Shown piece after piece: positions 23,140-34,815 of a stretch of DNA of 64,000 nucleotides. The stretch lies in the NCBI GenBank assembly GCA_024449915.1, contig JAMZAV010007125.1:54497-118496 (forward strand). The letters are read 5' to 3'. The stretch's first letter is position 1. Every line of letters starts with the position of its first letter. A program made the translations under genes and the position numbers. This DNA is from Sweltsa coloradensis (Eukaryota > Arthropoda > Insecta > Plecoptera > Chloroperlidae). The notes under the pieces were generated by a model. That model was not told the DNA's origin. It did not search any database and worked only from the letters and a program-made list of their open reading frames with translations.

Positions 23140-23560
23140 GAACATTACAGGACAGGGGCGGCCGAGTTTGGTGTGGATTCGTTCCTACTGGGCGTGTGTG
23201 CAGGGACATTACATGACAGGGGCTGCGTGCTGTCTAGGGGATGTTGGTGTGCCGTGGGAAAAGGAAAAAGAGTAAGGATCTATAGCGGGCCGCCACTACA
23301 CACGTAAACAACAAATTGGACGCGTAAATGCAGGGACATTACAGAGCAGGGACAGCGTTGTGCCTCTAGGGAGTATACATCGTTAGATGTAGGCAGCCGT
23401 GGGAACAGAATAAGAGTAAGACTATGCGGGCCGCCACCTACACTAAACTATAACAACTGGGTAATTGACGCGACATTACAGACCAGGGCAGGCGTGTGTA
23501 GGGGTATTACATCGAGGATGTAGGCAACCGTGGGAACAGAATACGTTGAATCTATGAGGG
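23140..23560 (+). repeat. ~130-bp tandem repeat (3-4 copies)
   Basis: gggacattaca..acaggg recurs near 23,145, 23,210, 23,335 and 23,470. Most copies also share ccgtggga.acagaata and gcgggccgccac. The complement of one end (attacagac..gggc and aggtattacatcgagg) appears at 24,909-24,960. Confidence 0.6.
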
Positions 23561-23589
23561 TACTTACCGGTCATACTGTTCATAATTAT

Positions 23590-23960
23590 CGCTTGAACAT
23601 TCGACACACACATTTACAAAACTATCAATTAAAAAGCCTTTAGATCGGTATATTATGTAATTGTCTGGCCGTCCGAATGTGGAACAATCATAGCGGTTTT
23701 AGTGCCGGAAAACGCAAAATGATACGAGACAAACTTTAAATTGACAGTAAAAAACGCAATATCAAGAAATGGAAAATAATAACGAATTCAATTCAATGGT
23801 ACAAAAAATGTTCTGAATGTTTAAAAAGTACCCTATTTATCTCATAGAATATAACTAAGTACGTAATGTCGTTTATAGGTACTGCGACGCGAAAACATTA
23901 TTTCATGAACAAACAGGAAGTAACGTTTCTAGAGGGAAAACTGTCAAGGGACGGCACGTC
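23590..23960 (+). repeat. Direct repeat E, copy 1
   Basis: Shares gaacattcgacac, gtttagtgccggaaa, gcgatatcaagaa.ggaaaat, aataacgaattca, actaagtacgta and aggaagtaa with 24,555-24,915. Offset about 970 bp. Non-coding. Confidence 0.7.
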
Positions 23961-24389
23961 CCTGAGTTAATAATAAGAAATGCTGGGATGTTAACAGACA
24001 GAACCACGGAGAAAAAAATACTAAAAAAACTATCCCTATTCAATTCTGTTAATTATGACATTTTAAAAACTATAAATATGATTAAACCATACTTTTTTTA
24101 TTTCCGATTCTACTTTAAATAAAAAACTAATTTCTCTTATTAATTTAACTAGGAGTAGGACTATAATCGAATATAGTTATTACAACTGAGGTTAAACGGA
24201 GGACAATATTGACAACCTTTAACATATAAATGTAAACAAGGAATCTGCACCACTCTAGCTAGGGATAACAGAGGGGCGGTTAAACACGTACTGGTCAAAA
24301 CCGGCACACAGATGCGGAAGGGAAAGGAGGGACGGTGGAAAATGGTTACGTCCCTGGTCGTCAATGGCTTTGATAGCGTTCGTGCTGCC

Positions 24390-24470
24390 ATTGACTTCGG
24401 CGTCAGGGGAGGTCGTTCAAGGGCTAAGGGGGATAGTTCCCGACAACGACTGCCAGAGCTCAGAGCCTTA
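24390..24470 (-). repeat. Dispersed motif D, copy 2
   Basis: On the minus strand: gagctctggcagtcgttgtc, cttgaacgacctcccctgac, gaagtcaatgg. Same order as the copy at 27,340-27,450. Confidence 0.6.
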
Positions 24471-24554
24471 GTTTTGTGGAGGAAGATAACACAAATCTAC
24501 TTAAACAATCTTATGTCTTGCGAGATGAATACCGGTCATTTACTGAACATTATC

Positions 24555-24915
24555 TATCCGATTGAACATTCGACACGCTTAAAAACTATTTATATCAGAT
24601 AAGCCAGGTTTAGAATCGTTATATGTATTGTCTTGTGCGGTCGTATCTGATGTGAATATAGGGTTTAGTGCCGGAAACTCAAATGACTAGAGGGGACAAA
24701 TTTAAATAAGTATGCAAGTAAAAACGCGATATCAAGAATGGAAAATCATAACGAATTCAAACTCACAGTGGTACACAAATCTGCTTCCTGAAGTTTTAAA
24801 GTACCTATTTATTTCATAAAATTATATAACTAAGTACGTAAAAGACGGTTTATGGTACACGCGACGCGACTAAAAGATTCTCATCAACAAATAGGAAGTA
24901 ATACCTCGATGTAAT
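24555..24915 (+). repeat. Direct repeat E, copy 2
   Basis: Partner of 23,590-23,960. It ends next to an inverted copy of the attacagac/attacatcgagg sequence that precedes copy 1, so the pair sits inside a ~1.5-kb segment with short inverted ends. Confidence 0.65.
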
Positions 24916-24944
24916 ACCTCTAGAGCACGCTACCCGCCCCTGTC

Positions 24945-25078
24945 TGTAATATTTGTGGACCATTGGTTGGAAAGAGGGCAGATGAAACATGTGCTTCTGT
25001 CAAGAATTTATTTTTTTTTCTTCTTCTAAAGAGCCCAGTATAACCATACATAATCACATGAGCCTATGCCATGACACA
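24945..25078 (-). mobile_element. Possible 3' LTR of a Ty3/Gypsy-like element
   Basis: On the minus strand the segment starts TGTGTCATGG just after a purine tract and ends AATATTACA, giving TGT..ACA ends. It contains AATAAA. At 134 bp it is short for an LTR, and no second LTR was found in the window, so the left boundary is uncertain. Confidence 0.4.
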
Positions 25079-25093
25079 TCTCCCTCTTATGGG
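25079..25093 (-). other. Polypurine tract
   Basis: Minus-strand ataagagggaga immediately precedes the TGTGTC end. This is the expected position of the plus-strand primer in an LTR retrotransposon. Confidence 0.5.
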
Positions 25094-25277
25094 AATTGAA
25101 TGTCAAATACAATAAAAAATAATGTATTATAGTGATTAATTGATAGTTAGTAAAGGTATAACAATATGATCATATTATGGAGTGGATTAGTGAAAGTTAC
25201 TTAAACCAAGCAATAATGATCATGTAAGATGATTGAAGGAAATCTGACTCTATGAGATGTGAATCTTTTACACTGAA

Positions 25278-26160
25278 TTAAAATCTTTTATTAATACTAG
25301 TTGAATGAGATATTTTGTAAAATATAACTACAAGTCTAAGTGGCTCAGGCTTACGGCCACTACCTCTCCCACTATTCTTGCTTGCTAACTCATCCCGGTA
25401 TTCACGGCTTGTTCGGGTAACGGGTCGGGATGTGGGCGCGCTCAACGTCTCCACATTGTCGGGGAGTCGGATGTGATCAACCAGCGTGATGAAACTCTTC
25501 ATTCGATGTTTATTGTTCTGTAAGGGCTGTTATCACATCTTGCAGCTTCTTTTGCGAAACTGGCCGCAGGAACGAGATGCCTATCTAATCTTTCGGTTAT
25601 ACCTCGTCACACAATCGGGTTTTTTATATGTAAGGACGTGGATGATCAACTTATCTTCTAGACTTGGCCATATCTCCGAAGGTTCTAGACCAGGACGAAT
25701 TCTCCGGCTGCAGATCTGAAAGTTCCAGCACGCACGAAACTCATGCCGTGTGTTGTGTTGTTTTCCTTATGTCTTTTGTCAATTGTTCTTTGATGGGATC
25801 CAATGGTCGAATGTTGCTGTGGAGGTTTTGGCACAGTGATCATAATCTGTAGATCCATCAGCAACTAATGCTGGTGTCATAAACCATTTGAAAAGAGGCG
25901 TATCTCTCTGAGGCTAAGAGCGCTTGTTACTTGTAGATTATCAGTTGAATTTTCATGGAGTCGGAGTTTCGCCTATTTCACTGCGGCTTCCGACGTAATC
26001 ATTTGATTGGGGCAAAACTGCACGTACTCCGTAGGAGTTTGAATCGTAGTTCTTTGACAAATGACTCAAAATATCTGACGACTCATGACATTTGGATTGG
26101 AGGAACCTCGATTACGGCTCATGACGGACTTCAGTTGGTTCCAAAACCGTACAAATAGTA
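25278..26160 (-). pseudogene. Ty3/Gypsy-like integrase C-terminal part, frameshifted
   Basis: Minus-strand reading with several frame changes gives integrase-type motifs in the right order. These are SEAAVK followed by AKLRLHE; TSALSLREIRLFSNGL, similar to the family's A-Y/L-R-x-T-P-L...G pattern, followed by ALVADG/LLMD; GEFVLV (the usual G..V.V); VDHPRPYI (similar to D.PRSY.V); and RLDRHLVPA (similar to RRNRRHL.P). The final open frame (25,278-25,502) reads LPDNVETLSAPTSRPVTRTS and ends before the polypurine tract. Integrases of this group insert the cDNA of the element. Upstream catalytic core, RNase H and reverse transcriptase are not readable. Frame breaks may be real decay or base errors. 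Assignment rests on motif order, not on an alignment. Confidence 0.5.
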
Positions 26161-26784
26161 TTAGATATCTATTCTAGGGGCGACGGTCGTTCGACCACAA
26201 GCCAAGCGCACGCGACTGCTAGAAGGCGATATGACTTACTCGACCTGGTTTTACAGACTATCCGAGTTGGTGGGGTTTCTCAGCTATCTGCACACGCCGC
26301 CGAAAGATTTGTACCAAATCTTGAAAACTCGGTAAGACTGATATGTGGGTCCAATGATATACAAAAAAAAAACATCAGCCCGAACGATACGCCAGTTTGT
26401 GTTAAAAAAGTGCGTTAATATCGACGATATCGTCTGGCGATTGGTTGTTTGGTGGTGTGGGTGGGGGTGAGGCGGGGTAGTGGATTCGTGACAGAGAGGA
26501 ATAAGAGCCTACAGAGAAAACGTTACAAATTAGAACTCATGAAACGAAACACACTAGATGTACCTCATGACTCGCACAAACTTCCGCGAGAGAAACAAGG
26601 CAATATTCACCCAAAATCCCCCCTAAATCTATCCCCTAAAATAAAATCTCAGTAGCTCTTAACCACAAAATTGCAATTTAGTCAACAGTGTAGTTATTAA
26701 AAATATGGTTCGATAGTATTTCTAACGACCGAATCTGTTATATTCCTCATTATATAAACCACATTGTTGTCAAACCCGCAAATC
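26161..26784. other. No recognised gene
   Basis: Would be the upstream integrase region if the Gypsy-like element were complete, but no zinc-binding or catalytic motif is legible on the minus strand. A plus-strand frame with a gtaaga after it (26,164-26,330) is antisense to that position and is not claimed. Confidence 0.4.
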
Positions 26785-28440
26785 CCTAATTAGCTTTATA
26801 TGTTTTTTAACCTTGGATTGTCCTAGCACTCACCGACAGGCTACACCTAATGAGTTATACATATTATTAATTTTACATTGATTGAGTACATAAATAATAT
26901 GAAAAATAACCGCCCAAGAGGCAAATTAACGATATTACACCCCCACAACTCCCATAAATCAAATCCCATGATCAAATCTGAATAATTGTGATGTAACTCA
27001 TAAACAACAAATTGAATATTTTTATTCAGGTTATTAATAGGTTATGTTTTAATGTTGCTTTAACCCCAATCGGCCTATTCTCATTCCTTGTCAATGTTTT
27101 CAACCCCCTCCCTAATAGGTTATATTATGTTTACCTTGATTTCCAAAAAAAACATTCACTGAAGCACCAAATGAAGTACCAGAATGAAATTTGACATGAT
27201 GCTACTATACTAATATGAAAATATCATTCGCCGATGAGGCAAGCGACATAAGCCCGTCGGGCCCGGGGTAGAATTGCCCAGAGCATGGCTCTGCTAAATC
27301 GTTAAAAGGGCGATTCAAGAGAAAAAGTCCACCTCGCAAACACAGCTAGTAAGCGGGGATTATATGACTCCCCGAACTAGATGGCGAGCTCTGGCAATCG
27401 TGGTCGGGGGACCTGCCCCCTTCCCTTGACGGCCCCCCTGGCGACGATGACAATGGACACCAACGAACGATGACGAAGGAACAATGACGACCTGCGACGT
27501 GAGAAAACCCCCTTCCTCCACCTTACCGTGCGGTTCTGACAGCCTGAGCCCCCTCCTCCCCCACCCCTTAGGCTAGAGTGGTGCATCCTAACGGTTGAAC
27601 GCTTGTGACCATTAATCCAATATAAACAAACAATAAACACACAATCCACACTCCCAACCCCCTACATATCCATAACATGGAATAAATCTCAAGCTCGAAA
27701 CTTAAATTGAATTTTTCTATTTAAATACGTGTGTATGTAGAAAAATTATCGACTTTAATGTGTTTTACCCAATCGCGCATATTCTTCATTATATTAAAAA
27801 CCACACGCACTATTTGTCAACCCCTATCCCTCAATTAGTGGTATATTCTTTTTTATCCTTGATACCAGCAAGTCAACACGAAGGCACCCCTAATGAGATA
27901 TAATCCTTGACATTTGTCATTATGGACATAAATATAGAAAAATAATCCGACGAGAGGCAATGCGAGATTTCCACTCTCACATCCTTAAATTGGAAATGAA
28001 TTTCATAGCACTAATCTAAAGTGATGTGATATATTAATATTTAGGTGGTTATTAACCAGTATGTCGTTATGGTTTTAACCCAATCGCCTATTCTAATTTC
28101 CTAAACCACATTTTTTTTAACAGCCACTAGACCACTTATAGTTATATTATTGTAACCTTGATATGCAGCATTCACACCATGAGGCACCTAATGAGTAATC
28201 AGCATGGGCAATTTGGCATGAGTTACCTACTAGATGAAAACAATAACATTCGTCGCGATGCAACGAGATTCCACCCCACAACATCCCCTAAACATCTCAC
28301 TAACATGGAATAATTCAAAGCTCTAACCCAAAAATTGTGATTTTATTATAATTAGAAATTTTGTTTTAATGGGGTTTACTAACCCCATGACGCCACTGTA
28401 TTCCCATTCTAAAAAACTTTTTCACAAAACCGCCATTCTA
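26785..28440 (+). repeat. ~305-bp tandem repeat (about 5 copies, one interrupted)
   Basis: The block ggttatat.tt..accttgatt.ccagcattcacc..gaagcacc.aatgagttat recurs near 26,790, 27,112, 27,835, 28,135 and 28,441. Spacing is about 300-320 bp except between the second and third, where ~400 bp of GC-richer DNA is inserted. The last unit leads into the long direct repeat shared with position 1. Confidence 0.7.
27240..27600 (+). repeat. GC-rich insert carrying dispersed motif D, copy 3
   Basis: Contains cagctagtaagcggggatta, ctccccgaactagatggcga, gctctggcaatcgtggtcgg and cttcccttgacggc. Its GC content stands out from the flanking 305-bp repeat. The longest of the four copies of this motif. Confidence 0.6.
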
Positions 28441-28947
28441 AAAGTTTATATATTTTTACCTTGGTTCCAGCATTCACCCATAAAGGACCGAATGAGTTAT
28501 CAAGCATGAAATTTGGCGTTGGTAGGCGCAGAACTACAGTAATATGAAACTAATAATAATCACACGCAGGAGACAAGCGATAGTAAACCTCCAAACGCTT
28601 CCATATACCACTCTTAACCTTTGGGAAAAAAACGTTAAGTTGTATTTATTACAAGATTTTTAATATTTTAATTGCTGAGTTAAAATTATGCGTCAAATGT
28701 GTTATAGTCGGCCAACTAAATCCATTCACACAAAAACCCCATAGATGACCATTAATAACCATATTAAATTTAATAAAACACATTGAATATGCAACTAGGC
28801 CTACAGATTGGTAAACAAAAAAAAGATGGTTAGCTTTTGTTCTGACAATCTGTTTTAAACGCACTGTACTCTCCAACCTTTCACGTATGGTCACTGATGG
28901 TTAAGCTTCCTTGATATATGAAACAAACAACAAAAAGGAAGTGAGAT
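28420..28947. repeat. Partner of the long direct repeat at position 1-497
   Basis: Same landmarks and order as 1-497, with many single-base indels. Confidence 0.75.
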
Positions 28948-29481
28948 CCCCCAAAATACAAACAAATTTGTAAAAAACGGCAGCCAAGCTTACCTTCTAA
29001 AGTCCTTAGGCGTGAATGCTTAGAGATATAGAAAGGTTGAGCAAGCATTGTCCATTCTTCTCCGTAAGTTCGCATTGAAAGAAGTAAGAGCAATTTTCGC
29101 CTGCCTTGACGTCGCGCATAGCCATAACCAATTTTCAGTGGGATAAAATGTGATAAGTTATGAAACCTCAAATCGTCATAAAAAAATACTTGGCTATTAG
29201 ATTCTTGCTACGAAGACTCTAAAGTCAATGGCCAAGTAATTTTTTTTTAGTGATTTTGAGTTTAAGAATATTCTACCTTCTTTTTACCACGAAAATGGTG
29301 GCTTTGAGTCACGGCTCGTTCTCAAAGCGGCGAAATGATTCTATTCTTTTCAAGTGCACGGAAAAATTAGGGAGAATAGAATGAAATGCTGGACTCACTC
29401 TATAATCCACATGCATGCACAGCCGAAGACTTTAGAGGAGAGCTTGGCTGCCGTTTTTACAAATTTTTGTATTTTGGGGGG
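28948..29481. mobile_element. Fold-back (long-TIR) element, copy 2
   Basis: Ends cccccaaaatacaaac and tttgtattttgggggg. Arms meet near 29,200, with ccaattttcagtgg against accacgaaaatggtgg. Same internal order as 498-1,036. Because the flanks also match, this copy probably moved by segmental duplication together with its surroundings. Confidence 0.7.
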
Positions 29482-29580
29482 ATAGTGTCTATCTACGATT
29501 GCACTGACCCGTGTTTCAGTAAAAACCATTTCAAAGATCGCGAGTAGTAATCTTTGTAACCCACAAGGTATCAGTCAACC

Positions 29581-30190
29581 ATTATCTTAGAACACAAATC
29601 GCTAGCAACTTTTTCCATGCTCTGCTGGGAAACGGAGATGGGTTTTAGAGTTGCCGTGGCGATTTCGGGTTTCTTGTGGAAACACGATGGCGAGAGTTCC
29701 GCACGCCAATCAACACGCTTGGCGAGCACGAGCTCCTGCTCTCACGGTCGATACCAACGTGACTTTATGTTATGCGGTCGAGCCAGCATATGTATCTTGT
29801 ATTTTTAGGTATGAGAGTCGATATCTATTTCATCAGTAATCCCTACTCTGGAAAGGTGATATCGCTTTCTGTCATAGTAGAAAGGTCTAAGGACTGGGCG
29901 GATGCCGCTGGTATTTGGCCATCGTGTGTTATGTAAACACTTCCCAAAGTTACAAGAATGTGATCCATCTTGTTGCGCTGCGAAGCCAATACTTCTTGCC
30001 AGGGTCGGCACATAAGGAATGGTAAGTGTTCGCAACTTATCTGGTCGAAACAGATCTGAAGCTGTAGTTTCTTCTTCCAATCGGCACTTGGCATTTTCTC
30101 CATGGGTGAGTGGACTTCTTTGTACATCAGCTGCAAAAGTGCTTTCCCTGTTGCATGACAAAAAATCTCATACGAAAATATCATTAACTA
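29581..30190 (-). other. Relatively clean region with competing open frames
   Basis: Two overlapping minus-strand frames stay open for 113 codons (29,843-30,184) and 118 codons (29,805-30,161). A plausible acceptor, ttttttgtcatgcaacag, lies at the 5' side near 30,150. One frame contains PWQEVLASQRNKMDHILVTL, the other VPTLARSIGFAAQQDGSHSC. Neither resembles a family I know, and the choice of frame cannot be made by eye. It could be a terminal exon or retroelement debris. Confidence 0.25.
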
Positions 30191-30464
30191 TTTCAAAACA
30201 GGTTTCAGCAGTTGATTAATACAACCCAAAGTAATAACAAATCTTCCCTGACCGGGTGTTGACACATGGTCTTAACATTGGGAAAAAGGGTGCCTTAGCC
30301 ATACTAGAATAGGGCAACCCCCGCGAAAGCTTTGTTAGACGAGTGCGCGAGTCATGTGTGATACCGTGGACACTTGCATTTAATTTGCTTGATATGTAAG
30401 AGTATATGATATGGTTTTCCAGATTAGTTTGTCAAGTTTCGCGCGTCCAAAAGTTCAAGCCAAA
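30191..30464. other. No recognised feature
   Basis: Short unique stretch before the satellite; nothing identifiable. Confidence 0.4.
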
Positions 30465-33048
30465 GCACACTAGTCTATGGAGGTGATAGGGGAGCTGGAG
30501 GCAACTGATCTCAGCAGATTAGTAGGCATCAAGTAAAGGTCATAATGGCGCCACTCTAGCCTCATGAGGCTAGTCGGAGGAAAGACTCATGCAGTGCCTA
30601 GGTAGGTCAGTCAAACTGTAAGCCACAGAATGCACCACGCCTAGCCTATGGTAGGTAGGGTGAGGAAGACTCATGCAGCCATCGTAGGCGTTCAACTGTA
30701 AATCCAAATGCACCCATCTCTAGCTCGTTCAGGTAGGCTAGGGAGGGACATACTCATGCCTTTGAGTAGCGTCAACTGTGTAAAAGTCAGAAGGACGCCA
30801 AATCTAGTCCTCTTGTAGCATTAGCACGAGGTACGCTAAGAACTCATGCACAGTTAGTATGGCTGGTCACCCCGTGTAAAGCCATAATGCACCACTATTA
30901 GCCTATCTGGTTAGGCTAGGGAGGAAGAATCATTGCAGTCTAGTAGGCGTCAACTGTATAGCAATAATGCACCACTTCTAGCCTATTGGGAGGCTTTTGA
31001 GGGAGGATAGACTCACTGCAGTCTAGTAGGCCGTCCAACCTGTAAGGCCATGAATGCACGAACAACCTAGACCTAGGTAGGCTAGGGGAGGACGGACTCA
31101 TGCAGCTATGTAGGGCGATCAACTGTAAAAGCCATAATGCCGCCACACTCTCGCTAGTGGAGGTAGGGAGGAAGACACAGCAGTTCTAGTAGGCGTCAAA
31201 CTGCTATAGTCATAATGGCCACTGTAGCAGTGGTTAGGCTAGGGAGAAAGACTCATAGCAGTCTAGGAAGGAGGTCAACTGTATAAGCCATAAGGCGCCA
31301 CTTAGCATAATGGTGAGTAGAGTCTAGGGAGGAAGACTCATGCAGTCTAGTAGGTGTCAACTGTCTAGTCATAATGCGCACTGTAGCCTATGGTAGGTAG
31401 AGGACGAACTCATGCAGTCTTGTAGGCGTCACCTGTAAACGATAATGTGCCACTCTAGGCCTATGGTAGGACTAGAGAGGAAGACACATGCAGCCGTAGT
31501 AGGCGTCAAACTGTTAAGTCATATAATGCACCATCTCTAGCCTATGGTAGGGTAGGAGGAAGGGAACATGCATTAGTAGGGTCAACTAAAAAGTCCTAAT
31601 GCAACCACTCTAGACTATGGTAGGTAGGGCGGAAAGACTCATGCAGTCTAGTAGGCGGTCAACTGTAAAGCCAATAATGCGCCACTATAGCCTAGGTAGG
31701 CTAGGGAGGAAGACTCATGCAGCTATCTCGTGTACTATTAGTAGGCGTCACCGTAAAAGTCATAATGCCACCACTCTAGGCCTTATGGTAGGCTAGGGAG
31801 GAAGGACTCATGCAGTCTAGTAGCGTCAACTGTAAAGCCATAATGCACCACTATAGCCATTGGATAGGAGTAGGGAGGACAAGACGAATTGCAGTCTAGT
31901 AGGCGTCACTGTAAAGCATAAGCAACACTCTAGCCTATGGTAGGGCTAGGGAGGAAGACGTCATGCAGTTAGTAGGCGTTAAACTGTAAGCCATAATGCA
32001 CCACTCTAGCTATGGTAGGCAGGGGAGAAGACATGCAGTCTAGTAGGCGTCAACTGTAAAGCCCATAAGCACCACGTATAGCCTATGTAAAAGGTTAGTG
32101 GAGGAAGACTAATGCAGTCTAGTAGGCGTCAACTGTAAGAGCCATAAGGCCACCAACTCTAAGCCTATGGTAGGTTAGGGAGGAAAGGACTCAGCAGTCT
32201 AGTAGCTCAAATGTTAGTCATAATGGCCATATAGCCTAGTGTAGGGGAGGGAGGAGACTCCTGCAGTCTAGTAGGCGTCAAACTTGTAAAGCCCATAAAA
32301 TGCACCAATTAGCCTATTGTAGGCTAGGGAGGAAGACTCATGCCAGTCATAGTAGGCGTCAACTGTAAAGCATAATGCACCACTCGAGGCCTATGAGTAG
32401 GTAGGAGGAAGACTCATGCAGGTCTAGTAGCGCAACTGTAAAGCCATAATCAGCGCCACTCTATGCCTATGGTAGGTAGGGAGGAAGCAACACATGCAGT
32501 CTAGTAGGCCGTCAATGTATAGTCATAATGCGCCACTCTAGCCTATGGTAGGCTAGGAGGAGACTCATGCCGTCTTGTAGGCGTCACTTGTAAAGCCATA
32601 AATGTGCCACTCTAGCTAGGGAGAGGTAGGGAGGAGACTCATGCAGTCTAGGAGGGCGTCAACTGTAAAAGTCATTATAGCGCTTCACTCTAGCCTATGT
32701 AGGTAGGGAGAAGACTATGCAGTATAGTAGGCGTCAACTGGTAAAGCCATCAAGCACACTCTAGCCTAGTAGGATAGGGAGGAAGACCATGCAGTCGAGT
32801 AGCGTTCAACTGTAAAGCATAATGCAACACTCTAGCCTATGGTATGCTAGGGAGGAAGCCTCATGCAGTCTAGTAGGCGTCAACTGTAAAGCCATAATGC
32901 ACCACTCTAGCCTATGGTAGGTTAGGGAGGAAGACTCATGCAGTCTAGTAGGCGTCAACTGTAAAGTCATAATGCGCCACTCTAGCCTATGGTAGGCTAG
33001 GGAGGAAGACTCATGCAGTCTAGTAGGCGTCAACTGTTAAGTCATAAT
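30465..33048 (+). repeat. 75-bp satellite, array 1 (~34 units)
   Basis: Clean units at 32,820-33,048 give the landmarks ccactctagcctatggtagg, ctagggaggaagactcatgc, agtctagtaggcgtcaactg, taaag(c/t)cataatgc(a/g). Period 75 bp. Each unit holds a perfect hairpin, CTAGCCTA-TGG-TAGGCTAG. 30,465-32,800 is full of single-base indels; the last three units are clean. A unit of 25 codons creates endless open frames with no meaning. The array stops at gtcataat, directly against the LINE tail. Confidence 0.95.
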
Positions 33049-33269
33049 TTCAATTTCAATTTCAATTTTTATTAGGACAAATTGTAAATTTTATGTAACA
33101 ACAACACAATTTTTAGTGTATGTGTCCTTTAGCTAAATAAAAAAAATGTTACAATAATAATATAATGAGAAATTGACATAATATGTAATACATTGTAAAT
33201 AATAATAATTATTGAAAAGTAATAAAATAAGGTTCATTTCATTATATTATAGTTAATCAATAATATCAA

Positions 33270-33900
33270 GTGATAACAGGAATTTCTGTGAGTGTATCAT
33301 TTAAGTAATCAATAAGATAATAGTAGGCTTTTAGAATTAAAATTTGTTTGAGTTCATGTTTGAAACGGTCATAGCTTGAAATGTTTTTAATGGATTCTGG
33401 AAGATGGTTATAAAGAGATTTATGTAAGTAGTCTGAGTTTACTTGTCCAAGTTTTTGTGTGATATGAGTTTAGCTGTAGGTGATTTTTTTACGTGTGTCA
33501 TGATCATGGACATTTGCATTTACTGAGTAGGTATGTATATATTTTTTAATTACTAATATTGATTTGAAAATGTATAAACATGAAATGGTAAGGATTTTGT
33601 GGCGTATAAAAAAAGGTTTACAGTGTTCTGTGGGAACAAGGGGAACAAATTTGCTCTAATTGCTTTTTTTTGTATAATAAAAACTTTATGAATGTGGGTC
33701 GATATACCCAAAATTCAATTCCGTGGCTTATATATGACTCAAATATTGAATAGTACATATTTTGGGCTGTGGGGATGTTACTTATCTGCTTGATGGTCCT
33801 TATAGCATAACAAGACGAATTAAGTTTTGGTATTAATGTATTGATATGATCGTGCCATGTTAGATGTTGGTCTATTGTTAACCTAAAATACATTTGATGA
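33270..33900 (-). pseudogene. LINE ORF2 C-terminal region after the reverse transcriptase
   Basis: The frame at 33,618-33,893 reads YFRLTIDQHLTWHDHINTL, then SYISHGIEFW and KKKQLEQICS. These match the thumb-side pattern LG..ID..LTW..HI, then Y.SYL.YGI..W, then KK..R.I common to this kind of ORF2. Further on, across a frame break, VNANVHDHDTRKKS resembles the H.Y.TR. motif usual near the end. This region helps position the cDNA primer and template in the active protein; here it is interrupted. Confidence 0.75.
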
Positions 33901-33908
33901 AACTTGTG

Positions 33909-34815
33909 TTATATTTGAATTATCTGAAAATTAGTTAGGTAAGAAATTTTATTTAAAGATTTAATCTTCTGAATTGAGTGGAATTGGATATAGTTTTTTT
34001 TTTTGGAGTTTAAAATAAGTTTGTTAGCTGTAAACCACCCATTTGATTCATTTAGTCTTTCTTCTGATTTACCCCGAAGAGCTTTGCTTTCATCAGCCTT
34101 TATGACTGTGGAAAAATCGTCAGCAAAAAGTTCAGCATCATCTATACTTTCAGTTAGATCATTGATAAAGACAATGAAAAATAAAGGGCCAAAATTGAAC
34201 CCTTGGGGTACACCACATATAATTTTCTCAGAGTCCGAAATGGTATGTGAAATTTTATTATTTTCATTGCTATTTTTATTTTCTACATATTGTACTCGGT
34301 TGTTAGGTATGATTTTAATAATTTTAGCGCCAGCACCACGTACTCCATAATTTTCTAATTTAGTGAGGAGTATATTGTGATCAACACAGTCAAAGTTTTT
34401 GGTGAGATCACAGAAATATACCCAGAGTATAAATATTTGAATCCATTTCACTAGTTACGTTTTAATAGAAATCTTCTAATTGTATCATTTAGTAGTTTTT
34501 TCCCTTTCTGAATCCATTTTGTCTTTCTGTTAGAATTTTTGTGCTTTTCTAAAAAGCTTATCAATCTGTTATAAATAATTCTTTCCAATATTTTTGAAAC
34601 AGCAGGTAAATTTAGATATTGGTCGATAATTACTTGCAAGGATTTTATTTTCTTTTTTATGTATGGGAATTATTTTGGATATTTTTAGTGTTTTGTGGAA
34701 AGACCCCATCTTTTAGACGGGTATTGAAAATATCACATAGAGGTGCAGCTAACATATGGATACATTTCTTTAAAACCCAATAGTTGATATGCCATCTACT
34801 CCTGCAGAGTAAAGA
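33909..34815 (-). pseudogene. LINE reverse transcriptase domain
   Basis: The enzyme copies the element's RNA into DNA at the nicked target. In the frame 33,909-34,451 (180 codons) the motifs are DLTKNFDCVDH (residues 15-25), GVPQGFNFGPL (80-90), LFADD (108-112) and WFTANKLILNSK (139-150). The aspartates of motif A and of FADD are kept. Upstream, the frame 34,451-34,639 has LPAVSKILERIIYNRLISFL. Further upstream the region to ~34,815 gives AGVDGIS..., PLCDIFNTRL and GVFPQNTK, the first palm block. The frames are out of register at about 34,450 and 34,640, so no single open frame covers the domain. Confidence 0.85.

Noticed and set aside
26164..26330. Plus-strand open stretch rich in W, Y and L followed by gtaaga
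   Set aside because: Lies antisense at the position expected for the Gypsy-like integrase; no family resemblance; the donor-like word is probably chance.
32806..33033. Peptides built of 25-residue repeats (LTPTRLHESSSLAYHRLEW type), also at 62,957-63,319 and through 51-58 kb
   Set aside because: The satellite unit is 75 bp, a multiple of three, so any frame without a stop runs through the array. No start context or non-repetitive part exists.
30465..33048. CRISPR-like array
   Set aside because: Head-to-tail units without distinct spacers in a eukaryotic context; it is a satellite.
34003..34350. 115-codon plus-strand frame
   Set aside because: Antisense to the reverse transcriptase motifs.
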